From: AC-32 sp963788215
GTDB lineage: Bacteria > Actinomycetota > Thermoleophilia > Gaiellales > Gaiellaceae
NCBI GenBank assembly: GCA_963788215.1
Contig: CAWBFX010000008.1
Location: 62,001-126,000, forward strand
Reading direction: 5' to 3'
DNA: 64,000 nucleotides
A program made the position numbers and the translations under genes. Of this stretch, positions 48,616 to 58,084 are shown piece by piece (positions within the stretch are counted from its first letter, which is position 1; the number at the start of each line of letters is the position of its first letter). Below the pieces are notes generated by a model. The model was not told the origin of the DNA, searched no databases, and saw only the letters and a list, made by a program, of their open reading frames with translations.

Positions 48616-51600
48616 CTACGACGTGGGCGTTGACGTGGTGGACGCGAGCGCGGCAGCGGCGGCGATGTTCCCTTTCTGTTCGTACAGTCGAATCGCCTCG
48701 TGGAGGGTGGCCGCGGACTCCTCCGACCGGCCCGCCAGGCGCAGCACCTCGGCGAGATCGGCAACCGCACGGGCGCGGAGATCGAGAAAGTCGGTGTGCG
48801 CCGCACGAGCCTCCGCCTCGCGGGCGAGTCGCTCGGCGCCCTCGAAGTCGCCTCGGCGAGCCAGGAGCTTCGCACGCACGCGCAGCCAACCGACCTGCGC
48901 GTCGACGTCCTCCGGGACAGTGAGGCGCTCGGGGTTCCATCGCTCGGTCACCAGGAATGCCTCATCGTCGCGTCCCTGCAGGTAGAGCGCATCGGCGAGT
49001 GGAGGCGCGGCGCTCGAGAGGTAGCCCAGCTCGCCGATTCGCTCGAGCGTCTCGCACGCGGGGCGCAGCTCACGCTCGGCAGCCGCCGGGTCTCCTGCGA
49101 GCAGCTCGATTTCCCCCACGCCGGTGGCCACCTGTGCGGCGAGGGTGGCCTCCAGCCCGAGCTCCTCGGCCAACGACCTCGCTCGTCCGATGAGGTCGCG
49201 GGCCGAATCGAAGTGACCCAGCATCGCCTCGAGCTCGGCGCGGGACGCCAGCGCAGATCGCTCGAGCCGGCGGTTCGTGGCCGCATGTGACTGGATCTCC
49301 GCGACCCGCTCGAGGGCCGCCTTGACCGGGATGGAGCCGCGATACAGGGCTGTGAGCACGTACTGGAGGCCCTCCGCCTTCTGCGCCTCGTCGCCCGCCG
49401 CACCCGAGTACTTGACCGCGAGCTCCAGATCCTCGATCGCAGCGGCGGAATCGCCTGCCCAAAAGCTGACCTTTCCGCGGAAACAGAGAGCACGTCCTAG
49501 CCCGGCCTCGTCCCCGAGCTCCTCGAAGACCCGGATCGCCGCCGCGAGTTCGCGCAAGACGTCCTCTCGCTTGACGCCCGTATGCGCCGTTCTGTGGAAG
49601 CGGAGGTCTGAAAGCGAGACCGCCGCGTCGGCGGCGACCGCCCGCATGCCAACGGCCCGACCACGCTCAACGGCGTCCGTCAACACGCAGTCTGCGCGCT
49701 CCATCTCGCCCGCTTCCCTGAGCGCGCGACCAAGGGACGGGAGAATGCTCAAGCGGCCTGCGTCGTCTGGCGGAAGCAGTGACGAGGCTCGCTCGAGCAG
49801 GTCCGCCGCCGCGAGGGGCTCACCACGGGTATTTGCCCGCAGCCCTGATGCGGCGAGCCGGTCGGCGGCACGCGCGGCCAGCGCCCGCGAGCGCTCGCCG
49901 GCCGGCCCGAGCGCGACGAGGGAACGATAGGCCTGTTCGAGGTGGTAGCCGACGATCTCGTCGAACTCCTCGCCCCTGCCATCGAGCCACCCTGCAAAGC
50001 GTTCGTGCAAGTCGGCGCGGAGATCCTTCGAGATGGATTGGTAGGCAGCATCGCGGATCAGGATGTGCCGAAACTGAAACGTGTCCTCGATCACGTCGTG
50101 CGACCGGATGAGCTCCTTGCGAACGAGTGCTGCGAGGTCCGTGCCGCCGGGCCGGCGCCGCTCGGGATCGAGCTCTGCGAGCGCCGCCCACTCGAACTCG
50201 AGTCCGATGACGGCGGCGCGCTCGAGCACGTCGCGCTCTGCCTCTGGGAGCGCGTCGAGACGTGCTTCGAGCAGCGCATGGATCGTCGGCGGTATCCGAT
50301 CGAGCGTACCCCCTCGGCCACGACCGCGAGGAGCTGCTCGACAAAGAGCGGATTCCCCTCGGCCGCTTTCCGGATCCGGTCGCGAGTGGGTTCGTCGAGC
50401 GGAGAGCCGGGGACGAGGCCCCCGATGAGCTCGTCGGACTCCGCTTCGGAAAGCGGGTCGAGCGAGAAGCACTCTCCGGGCCACCCCGGGCGCTCGTCCA
50501 GCAGCTCCGGCCGCGCGAGGCACAGGAGGAAGAGCGGTGCGTCACGGGTCCATTCCGTGAGATGCTCGATCAGGTCGAGGAGCGTCGGCTCGGCCCAGTG
50601 GATGTCCTCGACGAGAAGCACGAGCGGTTGCTCGCGAGCGCGTCGCTCGAAGGCCTTGCGCACCTCCCAGAAGATTTCCTCGGGCGCGCTTTGGTCAAGC
50701 GCAGCCTCGAGCTCCTCTTCGGCGCCGGCAGAGGCAAAGATCTCGCGCAGCGGCCAATACGTGATCCCTTCGCCGTAAGGAAGGCAGCGCCCGACGAAGA
50801 CGGCTGCCTCACCGCCCAATGCCCCCGCGATCTCGCGTGCCAGCCGGGACTTGCCGATACCGGGCGCTCCGAGCACGGTAACCAGGCGGCATCGCCGCTC
50901 GGATACTGTCGCTTCGAACGCAGCACGCACGCACGCGAGCTCCTCACGGCGTCCGACCAGCGCAGCATCGAGCCGCCGGTCGAAAGCGGGCGCGTCTTCA
51001 ACGACCCGCAAGAGCCGGTAGGCAGGAAGAGGCTCCGCTTTCCCCTTCAGCTCGAGCGCCTCGACGGGCTCGACCTCGATTGCATCCCGCGCGAGCCGCA
51101 CTGTCGGCTCACCGACGAGAATGTCGCCCGGCTGCGCCGCCTGCTCGAGTCGGGCGGCGACGTTGACGGGGTCGCCCGTCGCCAGGCGCTCCTCGGTGCC
51201 GGTGACAACTTCGCCCGTGTTGACGCCGGTACGTAGCTGCAGCGCCACGCCGTAGTCGCGCTCGAGCTCTTCGTTCAGGGAAGCGAGCGAGTCCCGCAAC
51301 TCGGCGGCGGCGCGCAGGGCACGCAGGGCGTCGTCCTCGTGGACGATTGGAACGCCGAAGACAGCCATGACAGCGTCGCCGATGAACTTCTCTACCGTGC
51401 CGCCTTGGTGCTCGAGGCACGTTCTTGCAGCGTCGAAGTAGCGCGCCATCACACGGCGGAGCGACTCTGGGTCGAGCTGCTCACCGAGCGCCGTCGAGCC
51501 GGTCACATCGGCGAACAGGACAGTCACCGTCTTGCGCACCTCGCGGCCTGCCGCGGCTGCGAGCCTTGCGCCGCACGCTACGCAGAAGCGCGCCCCTTCA

Positions 51601-51635
51601 GCATTCTCCTGGCCGCAGCCTAGGCACGTCAGCAT
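48616..51635 (-). pseudogene. Adenylate/guanylate cyclase with AAA-type ATPase and TPR domains, frameshifted
   Basis: The gene starts at ATG 51635 (MLTCLGCGQENAEGARFC). The order is: zinc ribbon (two CxxC), class III cyclase domain (VTVLFADVTGSTALGEQLD; DAVMAVFGVP; ~40-200), an ATPase domain with GAPGIGKSRLAREIAGALGG (~248-267), and about 500 residues of helical/TPR repeats to 48616. Near 50309-50313 a five-C run breaks the frame: QLLAVVAEG continues in another frame as GTLDRIPPTIHALLEARLDA. One extra C restores a ~1005-residue protein. Cyclase-ATPase-TPR regulators are common in actinobacteria. A sequencing indel is the likely cause. Confidence 0.85.
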
Positions 51636-51758
51636 GCGCAAAAGCGTACGGCAGCCGCGCGAAGAGGCCAACGCGCGGGATCCTCGCGCCGCGCAGAAGC
51701 GGCGACTGCAACGACTGTTCGCAATGTGTTAGTTACCCTGCAACCCGCATCACCGCGC

Positions 51759-51831
51759 GGCGAGGTAGCTCAGTTGGTAGAGCACACGGCTGAAAACCGT
51801 GGTGTCGCCGGTTCGATTCCGGCCCTCGCCA
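51759..51831 (+). tRNA. tRNA-Phe (anticodon GAA)
   Basis: A 73-base cloverleaf. The acceptor is GGCGAGG/CCTCGCC with discriminator A, the D arm is GCTC-AGTTGGTA-GAGC, the anticodon loop is CTGAAAA with GAA (phenylalanine), and the T arm is GCCGG-TTCGATT-CCGGC. No CCA is encoded. Repeat copy B begins 3 bases after its end. Confidence 0.97.
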
Positions 51832-51834
51832 TGT

Positions 51835-51918
51835 TTTCCCGCCTCGCCCGCTTCGCTTTCCGCTCGTCTCGGGCAGCGATCCGGCTTCGCCGGCTCGCGC
51901 CGGTCCTGACGGCGGGCC
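51835..51918 (+). repeat. ~83-bp dispersed repeat, copy B
   Basis: This is the second copy of the repeat at 48515-48597, directly behind tRNA-Phe. The internal hairpin CCGGC-TTC-GCCGG differs from copy A by one loop base. It may act as a tRNA terminator or REP-like element. Confidence 0.8.
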
Positions 51919-51974
51919 GCAGGGAGCCGCGCCCGCCTGGTCGGTCGCGGCGGGCGTCAGGCTAGGGTCTCCTG

Positions 51975-53132
51975 ATGCGGTCTGACGTTCTGGTGCTCGG
52001 CGCGGGGTTCGGTGGGCTCGAGCTCGCGACTGTGCTTTCTGCCGAGCTCGGCGAGGATGCCGGCGTCACGCTGATCGACTCGAACGATGCATTCGTCTTC
52101 GGGTACTCGAAGCTCGACGTCATGTTCGGCCGCACGGCGCCCGACGCGGTCAGGCTGCATTACGCGGACTTCGCGAAGCCCGGCATCCGCTTTCTTGCCG
52201 AGCGCGTGACGGCGATCGAACCGGAAGCCCGCCGCGTGACGACCGACCAGGGAGTGCACGAGGGCGACTCGCTGGTGATCGCGCTCGGCGCCGACTACGA
52301 CTTCGGCGCGACTCCGGGCCTCCGGGGCGGCATCGACGAGTTCTACTCGGTGCGCGGCGCCGAGTACCTGCGCGATGTGGTCGCGAACTTCTCGGCCGGC
52401 CGCGCCGTGGTCGGCGTCTGCGGTGCGCCGTTCAAGTGTCCGCCTGCGCCGAGCGAGGCGGCGCTTCTGCTCCACGACCATCTCACGGAGCGCGGCGTCC
52501 GAGAGTCGTGCGAGATCCGCCTAGTGATGCCGTTCTCGACGCCGATCCCGCCGTCGCCCGACGCTTCCGAGGCGCTGCTCCAAGCGTTCGGCGAGAGCGG
52601 GGTCGAGTTCGTCCCGGGGAAGCGCATCGCGTCGCTCGACCACGACCGCAACGTCGCCGTTTGTGACGACGGCTCCGAGGAGCCCTTCGACCTGTTTCTC
52701 GGCGTCCCGAAGCACTGTGCTCCAGACGTCGTCCAGGAGAGCGGCATGACGGTCGACGGCTACATCCCGGTGGACGGGCGCACGCTCGCGACGTCGTACC
52801 CGGGTGTCTACGCGGTCGGCGACGTGGCGACGGTCGGTGTTCCGAAGGCAGGCGTCTTCTCCGAGCGGCAGGCGCGCGTCGTCGCGGAATCGCTGCTCGA
52901 GCAGCGGCGAGGCGGAGCGCCGCCGGAGCCGTACGACGGGCGAGGGTCGTGCTACATCGAGTTCGGAGCCGGCCGCGTCGGCCGGGTGGACGTCGAGTTC
53001 TTCTCAGGCCCGAGCCCGGTCGGGTCGCTCAGGGAGCCGTCCTCCGAGCTCGTCGCCGAGAAGCAGGAGTTCGGCTCGAGCCGCCGCGCGCGTTGGTTCG
53101 GATCCGCTCAGTCGCTCTCGTCGACGGCGTAG
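51975..53132 (+). CDS. FAD-dependent pyridine nucleotide-disulfide-type oxidoreductase (SQR/FCSD-like)
   Basis: A 385-residue flavoprotein resembling sulfide:quinone oxidoreductase or flavocytochrome c sulfide dehydrogenase. The FAD dinucleotide fold is VLVLGAGFGGLELATVL (residues ~5-21); a second GxG region is near residue 150 (VGVCGAPFKCPPAPSEA, with Cys ~150/155), and the FAD-binding C-terminal motif is YPGVYAVGDVATVGVPKAGV (~275-294). Two Cys in this part could serve sulfur chemistry, but the classic SQR Cys pattern is not clear. It converges with the PPOX gene, overlapping by 25 bases. Confidence 0.82.
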   Translation: MRSDVLVLGAGFGGLELATVLSAELGEDAGVTLIDSNDAFVFGYSKLDVMFGRTAPDAVRLHYADFAKPGIRFLAERVTAIEPEARRVTTDQGVHEGDSLVIALGADYDFGATPGLRGGIDEFYSVRGAEYLRDVVANFSAGRAVVGVCGAPFKCPPAPSEAALLLHDHLTERGVRESCEIRLVMPFSTPIPPSPDASEALLQAFGESGVEFVPGKRIASLDHDRNVAVCDDGSEEPFDLFLGVPKHCAPDVVQESGMTVDGYIPVDGRTLATSYPGVYAVGDVATVGVPKAGVFSERQARVVAESLLEQRRGGAPPEPYDGRGSCYIEFGAGRVGRVDVEFFSGPSPVGSLREPSSELVAEKQEFGSSRRARWFGSAQSLSSTA

Positions 53133-53506
53133 ACCTTCTCCGGCTCCAGGGTGACGACGACCCGCGTGGCGTCCGGCGGGTCGTACTTCCTCAGGTCCGC
53201 GTCGTACTTCGCTCCGATGCGGGCAGCGAAGGCGTAGTCGTCGTCCGGCTCCAGCCTGGCCCGGCCCCTCAGCTCCAGGTAGCGGTACGGGTTCGCGAGG
53301 TCGACGATTGCGAGGCTGCACTCCTGCCGCGCGCGCAGGTTGTGCGTCTTCGCGCGCTTGGAGTTGAACGAGAGGCGAACCTCGCCGTCCTCGAGCAGGA
53401 ACCAGACGACCGTCAGCTGCGGGAGGCCGCCGCCGTCGAGCGTCGCGAAGACACCGACATCCGCGTCGAGCAGATCGCGATGCGACTCGGGGATGTCGAG
53501 CGCCAC
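53108..53506 (-). CDS. PPOX-class (F420/FMN-type) split-barrel oxidoreductase
   Basis: A 132-residue pyridoxamine-5'-phosphate-oxidase-like protein. It has GVFATLDGGGLPQLTVVWFL (residues ~18-37), then VRLSFNSKRAKTHNLRARQE CSLAIVD and YRYLELRGRARLEPDDDYAF, the split-barrel core. Members in actinobacteria mostly use F420H2. The substrate is unknown. The GTG start shares one base with the stop of the receiver-protein gene upstream, so these two are co-transcribed. Confidence 0.88.
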   Translation of the reverse strand: MALDIPESHRDLLDADVGVFATLDGGGLPQLTVVWFLLEDGEVRLSFNSKRAKTHNLRARQECSLAIVDLANPYRYLELRGRARLEPDDDYAFAARIGAKYDADLRKYDPPDATRVVVTLEPEKVYAVDESD

Positions 53507-53907
53507 TAGGACCTGACCCGCGCTGCGCCGATTCGCTCGATCAGGACGCCGACGATCTGGTTCTTGAGCAGGACTTCGTCGGCGCCCGCCTCGCGCACTG
53601 CGGCGTGCAGCGCCGGCGCATCGTCACCGGTGAGCGCGATCAGGCAGACATGTGGATGGTCGCGCCGGAGTCGCGCGGCCGTCGAGACCCCGTCGAGCAG
53701 CGGCATGTGCAGGTCGAGGACGACGGCGTCGGGATCCAGCTCCTCGGCGAGCTCGATCGCCTCCAACCCGTCCGCTGCCGAGCCCACGACGGACAGCTCG
53801 GGCTGCCGATCTATCAGGTCTCGGAGGGAATCGCGAAAGAGGCGATCGTCGTCCGCGATCAGGACGCGGATCCCCCGGTCGGCGGCTTCCCGGAGCGCTT
53901 CCGTCAT
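53506..53907 (-). CDS. Stand-alone receiver-domain response regulator
   Basis: A 133-residue CheY-type receiver without output domain. It has IRVLIADDDRLFRDSLRDLI with DDD at ~18-20, the phospho-acceptor Asp in DAVVLDLHMPLLDG (~64), Thr in LIALTGDDA and Lys in VLLKNQIVG. ATG 53907 starts at the domain; the long frame upstream is antisense to the arginase gene. No kinase lies nearby. It precedes the PPOX gene in an operon and is divergent from arginase. Confidence 0.85.
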   Translation of the reverse strand: MTEALREAADRGIRVLIADDDRLFRDSLRDLIDRQPELSVVGSAADGLEAIELAEELDPDAVVLDLHMPLLDGVSTAARLRRDHPHVCLIALTGDDAPALHAAVREAGADEVLLKNQIVGVLIERIGAARVRS

Positions 53908-53931
53908 CAGCTCAAGGCTAGCCTTGCCCCG

Positions 53932-54840
53932 GTGGCCGTGCAAAGTAACGCGGGGGTCGCGATCATCGGCGCTGCGCTCGATCTCGGCTCGGGGCGCCGA
54001 GGCGTCGACATGGGGCCCTCGGCGATCCGCTACGCGGGCCTCGACCCGCGCATCGAGGGCCTCGGGCGCCGCTGCGAGGACTGGGGAAACGTCACGACCG
54101 CGGTCGCCGAGGCGAGCTCGGTCGGCGACGAGCGCATGCGCTTTCTGCCGCAGATCAAAGAGACCTGCGAGCGCGTGGCCGACCTCGTCGTGCGCGCCGT
54201 CGGCGAGGATCTGCTCCCGCTCGTGCTGGGCGGCGACCACTCCGTCGCGATCGGGACGCTCGGCGGCCTCGCGCGCGCTTCCGGCCCGGGCGGCGTGCTC
54301 TGGCTCGATGCGCATGGCGACGTCAATCGGCCGGAGACCTCGCCGACCGGCAACGTCCACGGGATGCCGCTCGCGGCCGCGCTCGGTCTCGCAGGCCCAG
54401 ACTTCGACAGCCCCAAGTTCCGGCTGCCCGCGGTCGAGTCGTCGCGGCTGGCGCTGGTCGGCGTGCGCTCGCTCGACGCGGCCGAGCGCGACTTGCTCGC
54501 GGAGCTCGATGCCCAGGTGTACACGATGAGCGACATCGACCGGCTCACGGTCGAGCGGGTGATGCGGGAGGCGCTCGACCACGTCTCCGGGGACGGGTTC
54601 GTCCACGTGAGCCTCGACCTCGACGTCCTCGACCCCGAGGTTGCTCCCGGCGTGGGGACCCCGGTACGCGGCGGGCTCTCGTACCGGGAGGCGCACCTCG
54701 CCATGGAGCTGGTGTCCGAGTCGGGAATCGTCGGATCGCTCGAGGTGGTCGAGGTCAACCCGATCCTCGACCGCGAGAACGAGACGGCGAAGCTGGCCGT
54801 CGAGCTGGTCGCGAGCGCGCTCGGGGCGCGGATCCTCTAG
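53932..54840 (+). CDS. Arginase (ureohydrolase family)
   Basis: A 302-residue arginase/agmatinase-family enzyme splitting arginine (or a relative) into urea and an amine. The metal-site motifs are VLGGDHSVAIGTLGGLA (residues ~96-112), LWLDAHGDVNRPETSPTGN (~122-140), and VHVSLDLDVLDPEVAPGVGT (~225-244) with EVNPILDRENETA. DAHGDVN and the SPTGNVHGMPLA loop favour arginase over agmatinase. GTG 53932 or GTG 53938 is the start; a longer frame to 53605 is antisense to the receiver gene. Confidence 0.88.
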   Translation: MAVQSNAGVAIIGAALDLGSGRRGVDMGPSAIRYAGLDPRIEGLGRRCEDWGNVTTAVAEASSVGDERMRFLPQIKETCERVADLVVRAVGEDLLPLVLGGDHSVAIGTLGGLARASGPGGVLWLDAHGDVNRPETSPTGNVHGMPLAAALGLAGPDFDSPKFRLPAVESSRLALVGVRSLDAAERDLLAELDAQVYTMSDIDRLTVERVMREALDHVSGDGFVHVSLDLDVLDPEVAPGVGTPVRGGLSYREAHLAMELVSESGIVGSLEVVEVNPILDRENETAKLAVELVASALGARIL

Positions 54841-55610
54841 AGCAGAAACCGCTCGAGGGCGGCGGCGGTCTCTTCGAAGGCGTCCCAGTAGACGATGTGC
54901 CCGCCCGGGACGCCGACGACCTCGAGCCCGTCACCGAGCTCGCGCTCGTACTGCTCGAGCTGCTCCTCGCGGACGAGCCCGAACTGCTCCGCGTGGACGA
55001 GGAGCGCCGGCGTCGGGAGCACCGTCGGCGGAGGTGGCTCCGTGCAGAGCTCGCCGTAGGCGGTGACGACCGCGGCCCGGCAGTAGCGGTAGCGCAGTCG
55101 CGCGTCAGCGGAGAGCTCCAGGTGCTCCCGCATCTCCTCCTGCAGGGCCTCCCGCGGAGTGGGAGCACCGGTCGCGAGACGTCTGTCGATCGCCTCGTCG
55201 ACCGTCTCGAACGACTCGTCCAGGCCCGCGTCCTCGGCGAAGTCGAGGCCGACGTGCGGGAGGAGGTCGATCGCCGGGTCGAGCAGCACGCCCCGTGCGA
55301 CTCGTTCCGGAGCTCGCACGCACAGCTCCAGCACGAGCCGGCCGCCGAAGCTGTGGCCGATCCACTCGGCACTGTCCACGCCCGCCGCCGAGATGGTCTC
55401 GAGGATGTCTTCGACGTGCGTCGCGATGTTCCACGGCGGGTCCCAGCCCGAGCGGCCGTGGCCGCGAAGGTCCGGCGCGAGCACGCGAAAGTGGTGCGCG
55501 AGGCGCTCCTCGGCCAGCCGCCGGTAGCGCCTCCCGTGGGCGGAGACTCCGTGCAGGCAGACGATCGGCGGAGCGTCGCGGTCGCCCCATTCGTGCAGGT
55601 TGAGCAGCAT
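54837..55610 (-). CDS. Alpha/beta-fold hydrolase
   Basis: A 257-residue hydrolase. The oxyanion region is IVCLHGVSAHGRRYRRLAEE (residues ~16-35), the nucleophile elbow WIGHSFGGRLVLEL (Ser ~95), the acid probably in LLVHAEQFGLVR, and the base His in VPGGHIVYWDAFE (~240). The family covers esterases, lipases and C-C hydrolases; the substrate is unknown. ATG 55610 overlaps the stop of the fused ETF gene (ATGA). The end converges with arginase with a 4-base overlap. Confidence 0.85.
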   Translation of the reverse strand: MLLNLHEWGDRDAPPIVCLHGVSAHGRRYRRLAEERLAHHFRVLAPDLRGHGRSGWDPPWNIATHVEDILETISAAGVDSAEWIGHSFGGRLVLELCVRAPERVARGVLLDPAIDLLPHVGLDFAEDAGLDESFETVDEAIDRRLATGAPTPREALQEEMREHLELSADARLRYRYCRAAVVTAYGELCTEPPPPTVLPTPALLVHAEQFGLVREEQLEQYERELGDGLEVVGVPGGHIVYWDAFEETAAALERFLL

Positions 55611-57385
55611 CAGCCCGAGCCGGCGAACGCGCGAGCGAAGGCGGGCAGCGTCTCGCGCCAGTCGCCGGCGACCGCGACGTCCGCGGTGCCTGTGACCGGC
55701 TCGGCCGAGCTCTTGAAGACGAGGATCACGGCCGCCTTGACCGAGGCTGTGGCGTGCTCGAAGTCGCCCTCGGTTTCGACGGCGACGTAGAGGCGCGGAG
55801 CAACAGCCCGGCCGAGCAGCCCGATCTGCCGGCTCGGCGGCACGAGTCCTGCCTCGGCCGCTCCGCGGTCGCCGCCTACGGCCGCGTCGAGAAGCGCCGC
55901 CGCCTCGCGGAGCTCTCCCATCGCCTCGCCCACGCCCCGGCCCGCCGCGATCACCGTGTCGGCTTCGTCGAGGTCGAACGCCCGCTCGTCCGAGTGGTGC
56001 TCGACGAGGCGTGATCGCGCCGCGGCCAGGCCGTCGAGCTCGATCCTCCGGACCGAGCCGTTCAGCGTGTTGCGCGGCTCCAGCGGTTCGAACATGCGAG
56101 GGCGGACGGTCGCGAGCTGCGGCGTCGTCGCGCCCATGATCACCGAGACAATGTTCCCGCCGTATGCGGGCTTGGTCTGGATCAGGCGCCCGGCCCGGTC
56201 GATGCCGAGGCCGACGCAGTCGCCGGTCATGCCGAGCTCGAGCGCGCCCGCCGCGCGTGGCCCGTAGTCGCGGCCCCGGCTCGTGGCGGGGATTAGGAGC
56301 ACGTGCGGCTGTTCGCGCCGGAGGACCTGCTCGAGCGCGCTCGCCCAGACGACCGGCTCGTACTCGGCGAGCGCGGGATCGTCCGCGACGACGACCTCCT
56401 CGGCGCCGCGCGGCGCGAGCTGGTCGGCGACGTTCGAGACGTCGTGCCCGAGAACGAGGGCGACGTTCTTCCCGCCCAGCTTGCCGGCGAGCTCGCGCCC
56501 CTTCGCGATCAGCTCGAGCGACACGCGCGCAGGGCGGCCGTCCACTGTCTCGACCACCGACCAGCAGTCGTACGACGCGCCGGGCTGCTCGCCGAGCCGT
56601 TCGGGCTTGTCCCAGGGCGTCTCGGGCGCGGGCCGCTCGTCGAGCAGCTGCCGCACCCGCGCGGCGGCCTCGGCGGGGTCGGTAAAGAGCTCGCGCGTCC
56701 GCTCGGGAGACACGTCGCGCACGGCAAGGACCCGGGTCGGCGACCCCGGCTGGCCGAAGCGCTTGTCGCCGGGGTGCGCGTCGTCGACGAGATCGGCCGC
56801 GGTCCACACCGCGATCTCTCCGCTGTCGGCCGGCTCGACGTCGAGCTCGGCGCCCCCGGGCGGAGCGGTGACGGAGCAGACCGCCGGGAGGTCGAGTTCG
56901 TACAGCTCTTCGCCCTCATCGCCGAGGCGCCGCGCGCGGAGCTTGTCGCCGGCCGCCTCGAGCGCGGTCACGTTCGTCGCCTGCCCCCAGCCCAGGAAGG
57001 CGGCAACCTCGGGCGGCACCTGCCAGGTCTCCGAGTCGAGGGTCTTCTTGCCGCAGACGACCAGGTCGGCGCCTTCCTTCTGGATGGCCATCGCGAGGGT
57101 CCGCGAAGTGCCGAGCGTGTCGGCGACGGCGAACAGGCGGTCCGAGAGATGGACGCAGCGGTCGGCGCCGAGCGCGAGGCAGAGCCGCAAGGCTTCCTCG
57201 GCCTGAGGCGGCCCCATCGTCATCGCGACGACCTCGCCGCCGAGCTTCGCCGCCCACGCCACCGCGTAGGCGTCGAACGTATTCAGCAGGAGCGGTACGC
57301 CCTCGCGCTTGAGCGACTTCGTCTCCTCGTCGAACTCGATCGCATCTGCGCGCGGAACCTGCTTGACGAGGCAGACGATCTTCAC
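55610..57385 (-). CDS. Fused electron transfer flavoprotein EtfB-EtfA, atypical FAD site
   Basis: A 591-residue protein. The N-terminal EtfB half begins MKIVCLVKQVPRADAI and has ATNVTALEAAGDKLR; the EtfA half starts about residue 285 and has SRGRDYGPRAAGALELGMTG and PAYGGNIVSVIMGATTPQLA. ETFs shuttle electrons from acyl-CoA dehydrogenases to quinones. The FAD-binding part departs from canonical: the GxSR block reads GGDRGAAEAG, QTGK reads LLGR, and GISGAIQH reads VETEGDFEH. FAD binding may be altered. GTG 57385 is the start. Confidence 0.85.
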   Translation of the reverse strand: MKIVCLVKQVPRADAIEFDEETKSLKREGVPLLLNTFDAYAVAWAAKLGGEVVAMTMGPPQAEEALRLCLALGADRCVHLSDRLFAVADTLGTSRTLAMAIQKEGADLVVCGKKTLDSETWQVPPEVAAFLGWGQATNVTALEAAGDKLRARRLGDEGEELYELDLPAVCSVTAPPGGAELDVEPADSGEIAVWTAADLVDDAHPGDKRFGQPGSPTRVLAVRDVSPERTRELFTDPAEAAARVRQLLDERPAPETPWDKPERLGEQPGASYDCWSVVETVDGRPARVSLELIAKGRELAGKLGGKNVALVLGHDVSNVADQLAPRGAEEVVVADDPALAEYEPVVWASALEQVLRREQPHVLLIPATSRGRDYGPRAAGALELGMTGDCVGLGIDRAGRLIQTKPAYGGNIVSVIMGATTPQLATVRPRMFEPLEPRNTLNGSVRRIELDGLAAARSRLVEHHSDERAFDLDEADTVIAAGRGVGEAMGELREAAALLDAAVGGDRGAAEAGLVPPSRQIGLLGRAVAPRLYVAVETEGDFEHATASVKAAVILVFKSSAEPVTGTADVAVAGDWRETLPAFARAFAGSG

Positions 57386-57405
57386 GCGCGCGAGACTACC
57401 TGGCC

Positions 57406-58076
57406 GTGCTCGGCGTGCTCTACGACATCCACGGGAACCTGCCGGCGCTCGAGGCCGTGCTCGCGGAAGCGGACGAGGCGGGCGTCGACCGCTGGCTCCT
57501 CGGCGGCGACTACGGCACGCCGAGCCCGTGGCCGCTGGAGACGCTGGCCCGGCTGAAGGAGCTCGAGCCTGCGACCTGGATCCGCGGCAACGGCGAGCGC
57601 TGGCTGCGCGAGCCATCCGGCGGACCGGCCAGAGGTGATGCAGTCCTACGAGCTCTTCACCGGCGGCCTGCCGGAGGACGTCGTCGAGTGGCTCTACAGC
57701 CTTCCAGCCGCAGGCCGAGCTCGACGGCGTGCTCTACGTCCACGGCTCGCCGCTCTCGGATGTCGAGAGCTTCGCGCCCGAGGCCGAGGAGGACGAGGCG
57801 CGGATGCTCGCGGGGGTGCGAGACCGCCTGATCGTCTTCGGCCACAGCCACCAGCAGTTCCGCCGGCCTGGCCCGGACGGCACCGACCTGCTCAATCCAG
57901 GCTCGGTGGGAATGCCGCTCGACGGCGACAATCGCTCGGCCTGGGCGACGTTCGACGGAGACTTCGCGTTCCGTCGCACCGAGTACGACGCACAGAGAGC
58001 CGCAGACGCCTACCGCGCGATGGGCGGCGACTTCGGCGACATGGCCGCCGCGCGGATCGAGCGCGGCTCCGACTAG
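57406..58076 (+). pseudogene. YfcE-like metallophosphoesterase, frameshifted twice
   Basis: The calcineurin-like signature is spread over three frames. LGVLYDIHGNLPALEAVLAE, WLLGGDYGTPSPW and WIRGNGERWL start at GTG 57406; EVMQSYELFTGGLPEDVVEW lies in a second frame from ~57635; LDGVLYVHGSPLSDVESF and IVFGHSHQQFRR, then LLNPGSVGMPLDG, lie in a third from ~57720 to 58076. Two single-base indels near 57632 and 57700 would make ~222 residues, the usual length. YfcE-type enzymes hydrolyse phosphodiesters with two metals. It is divergent from the ETF gene by 20 bases. Confidence 0.8.
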
Positions 58077-58084
58077 CTCGACCG

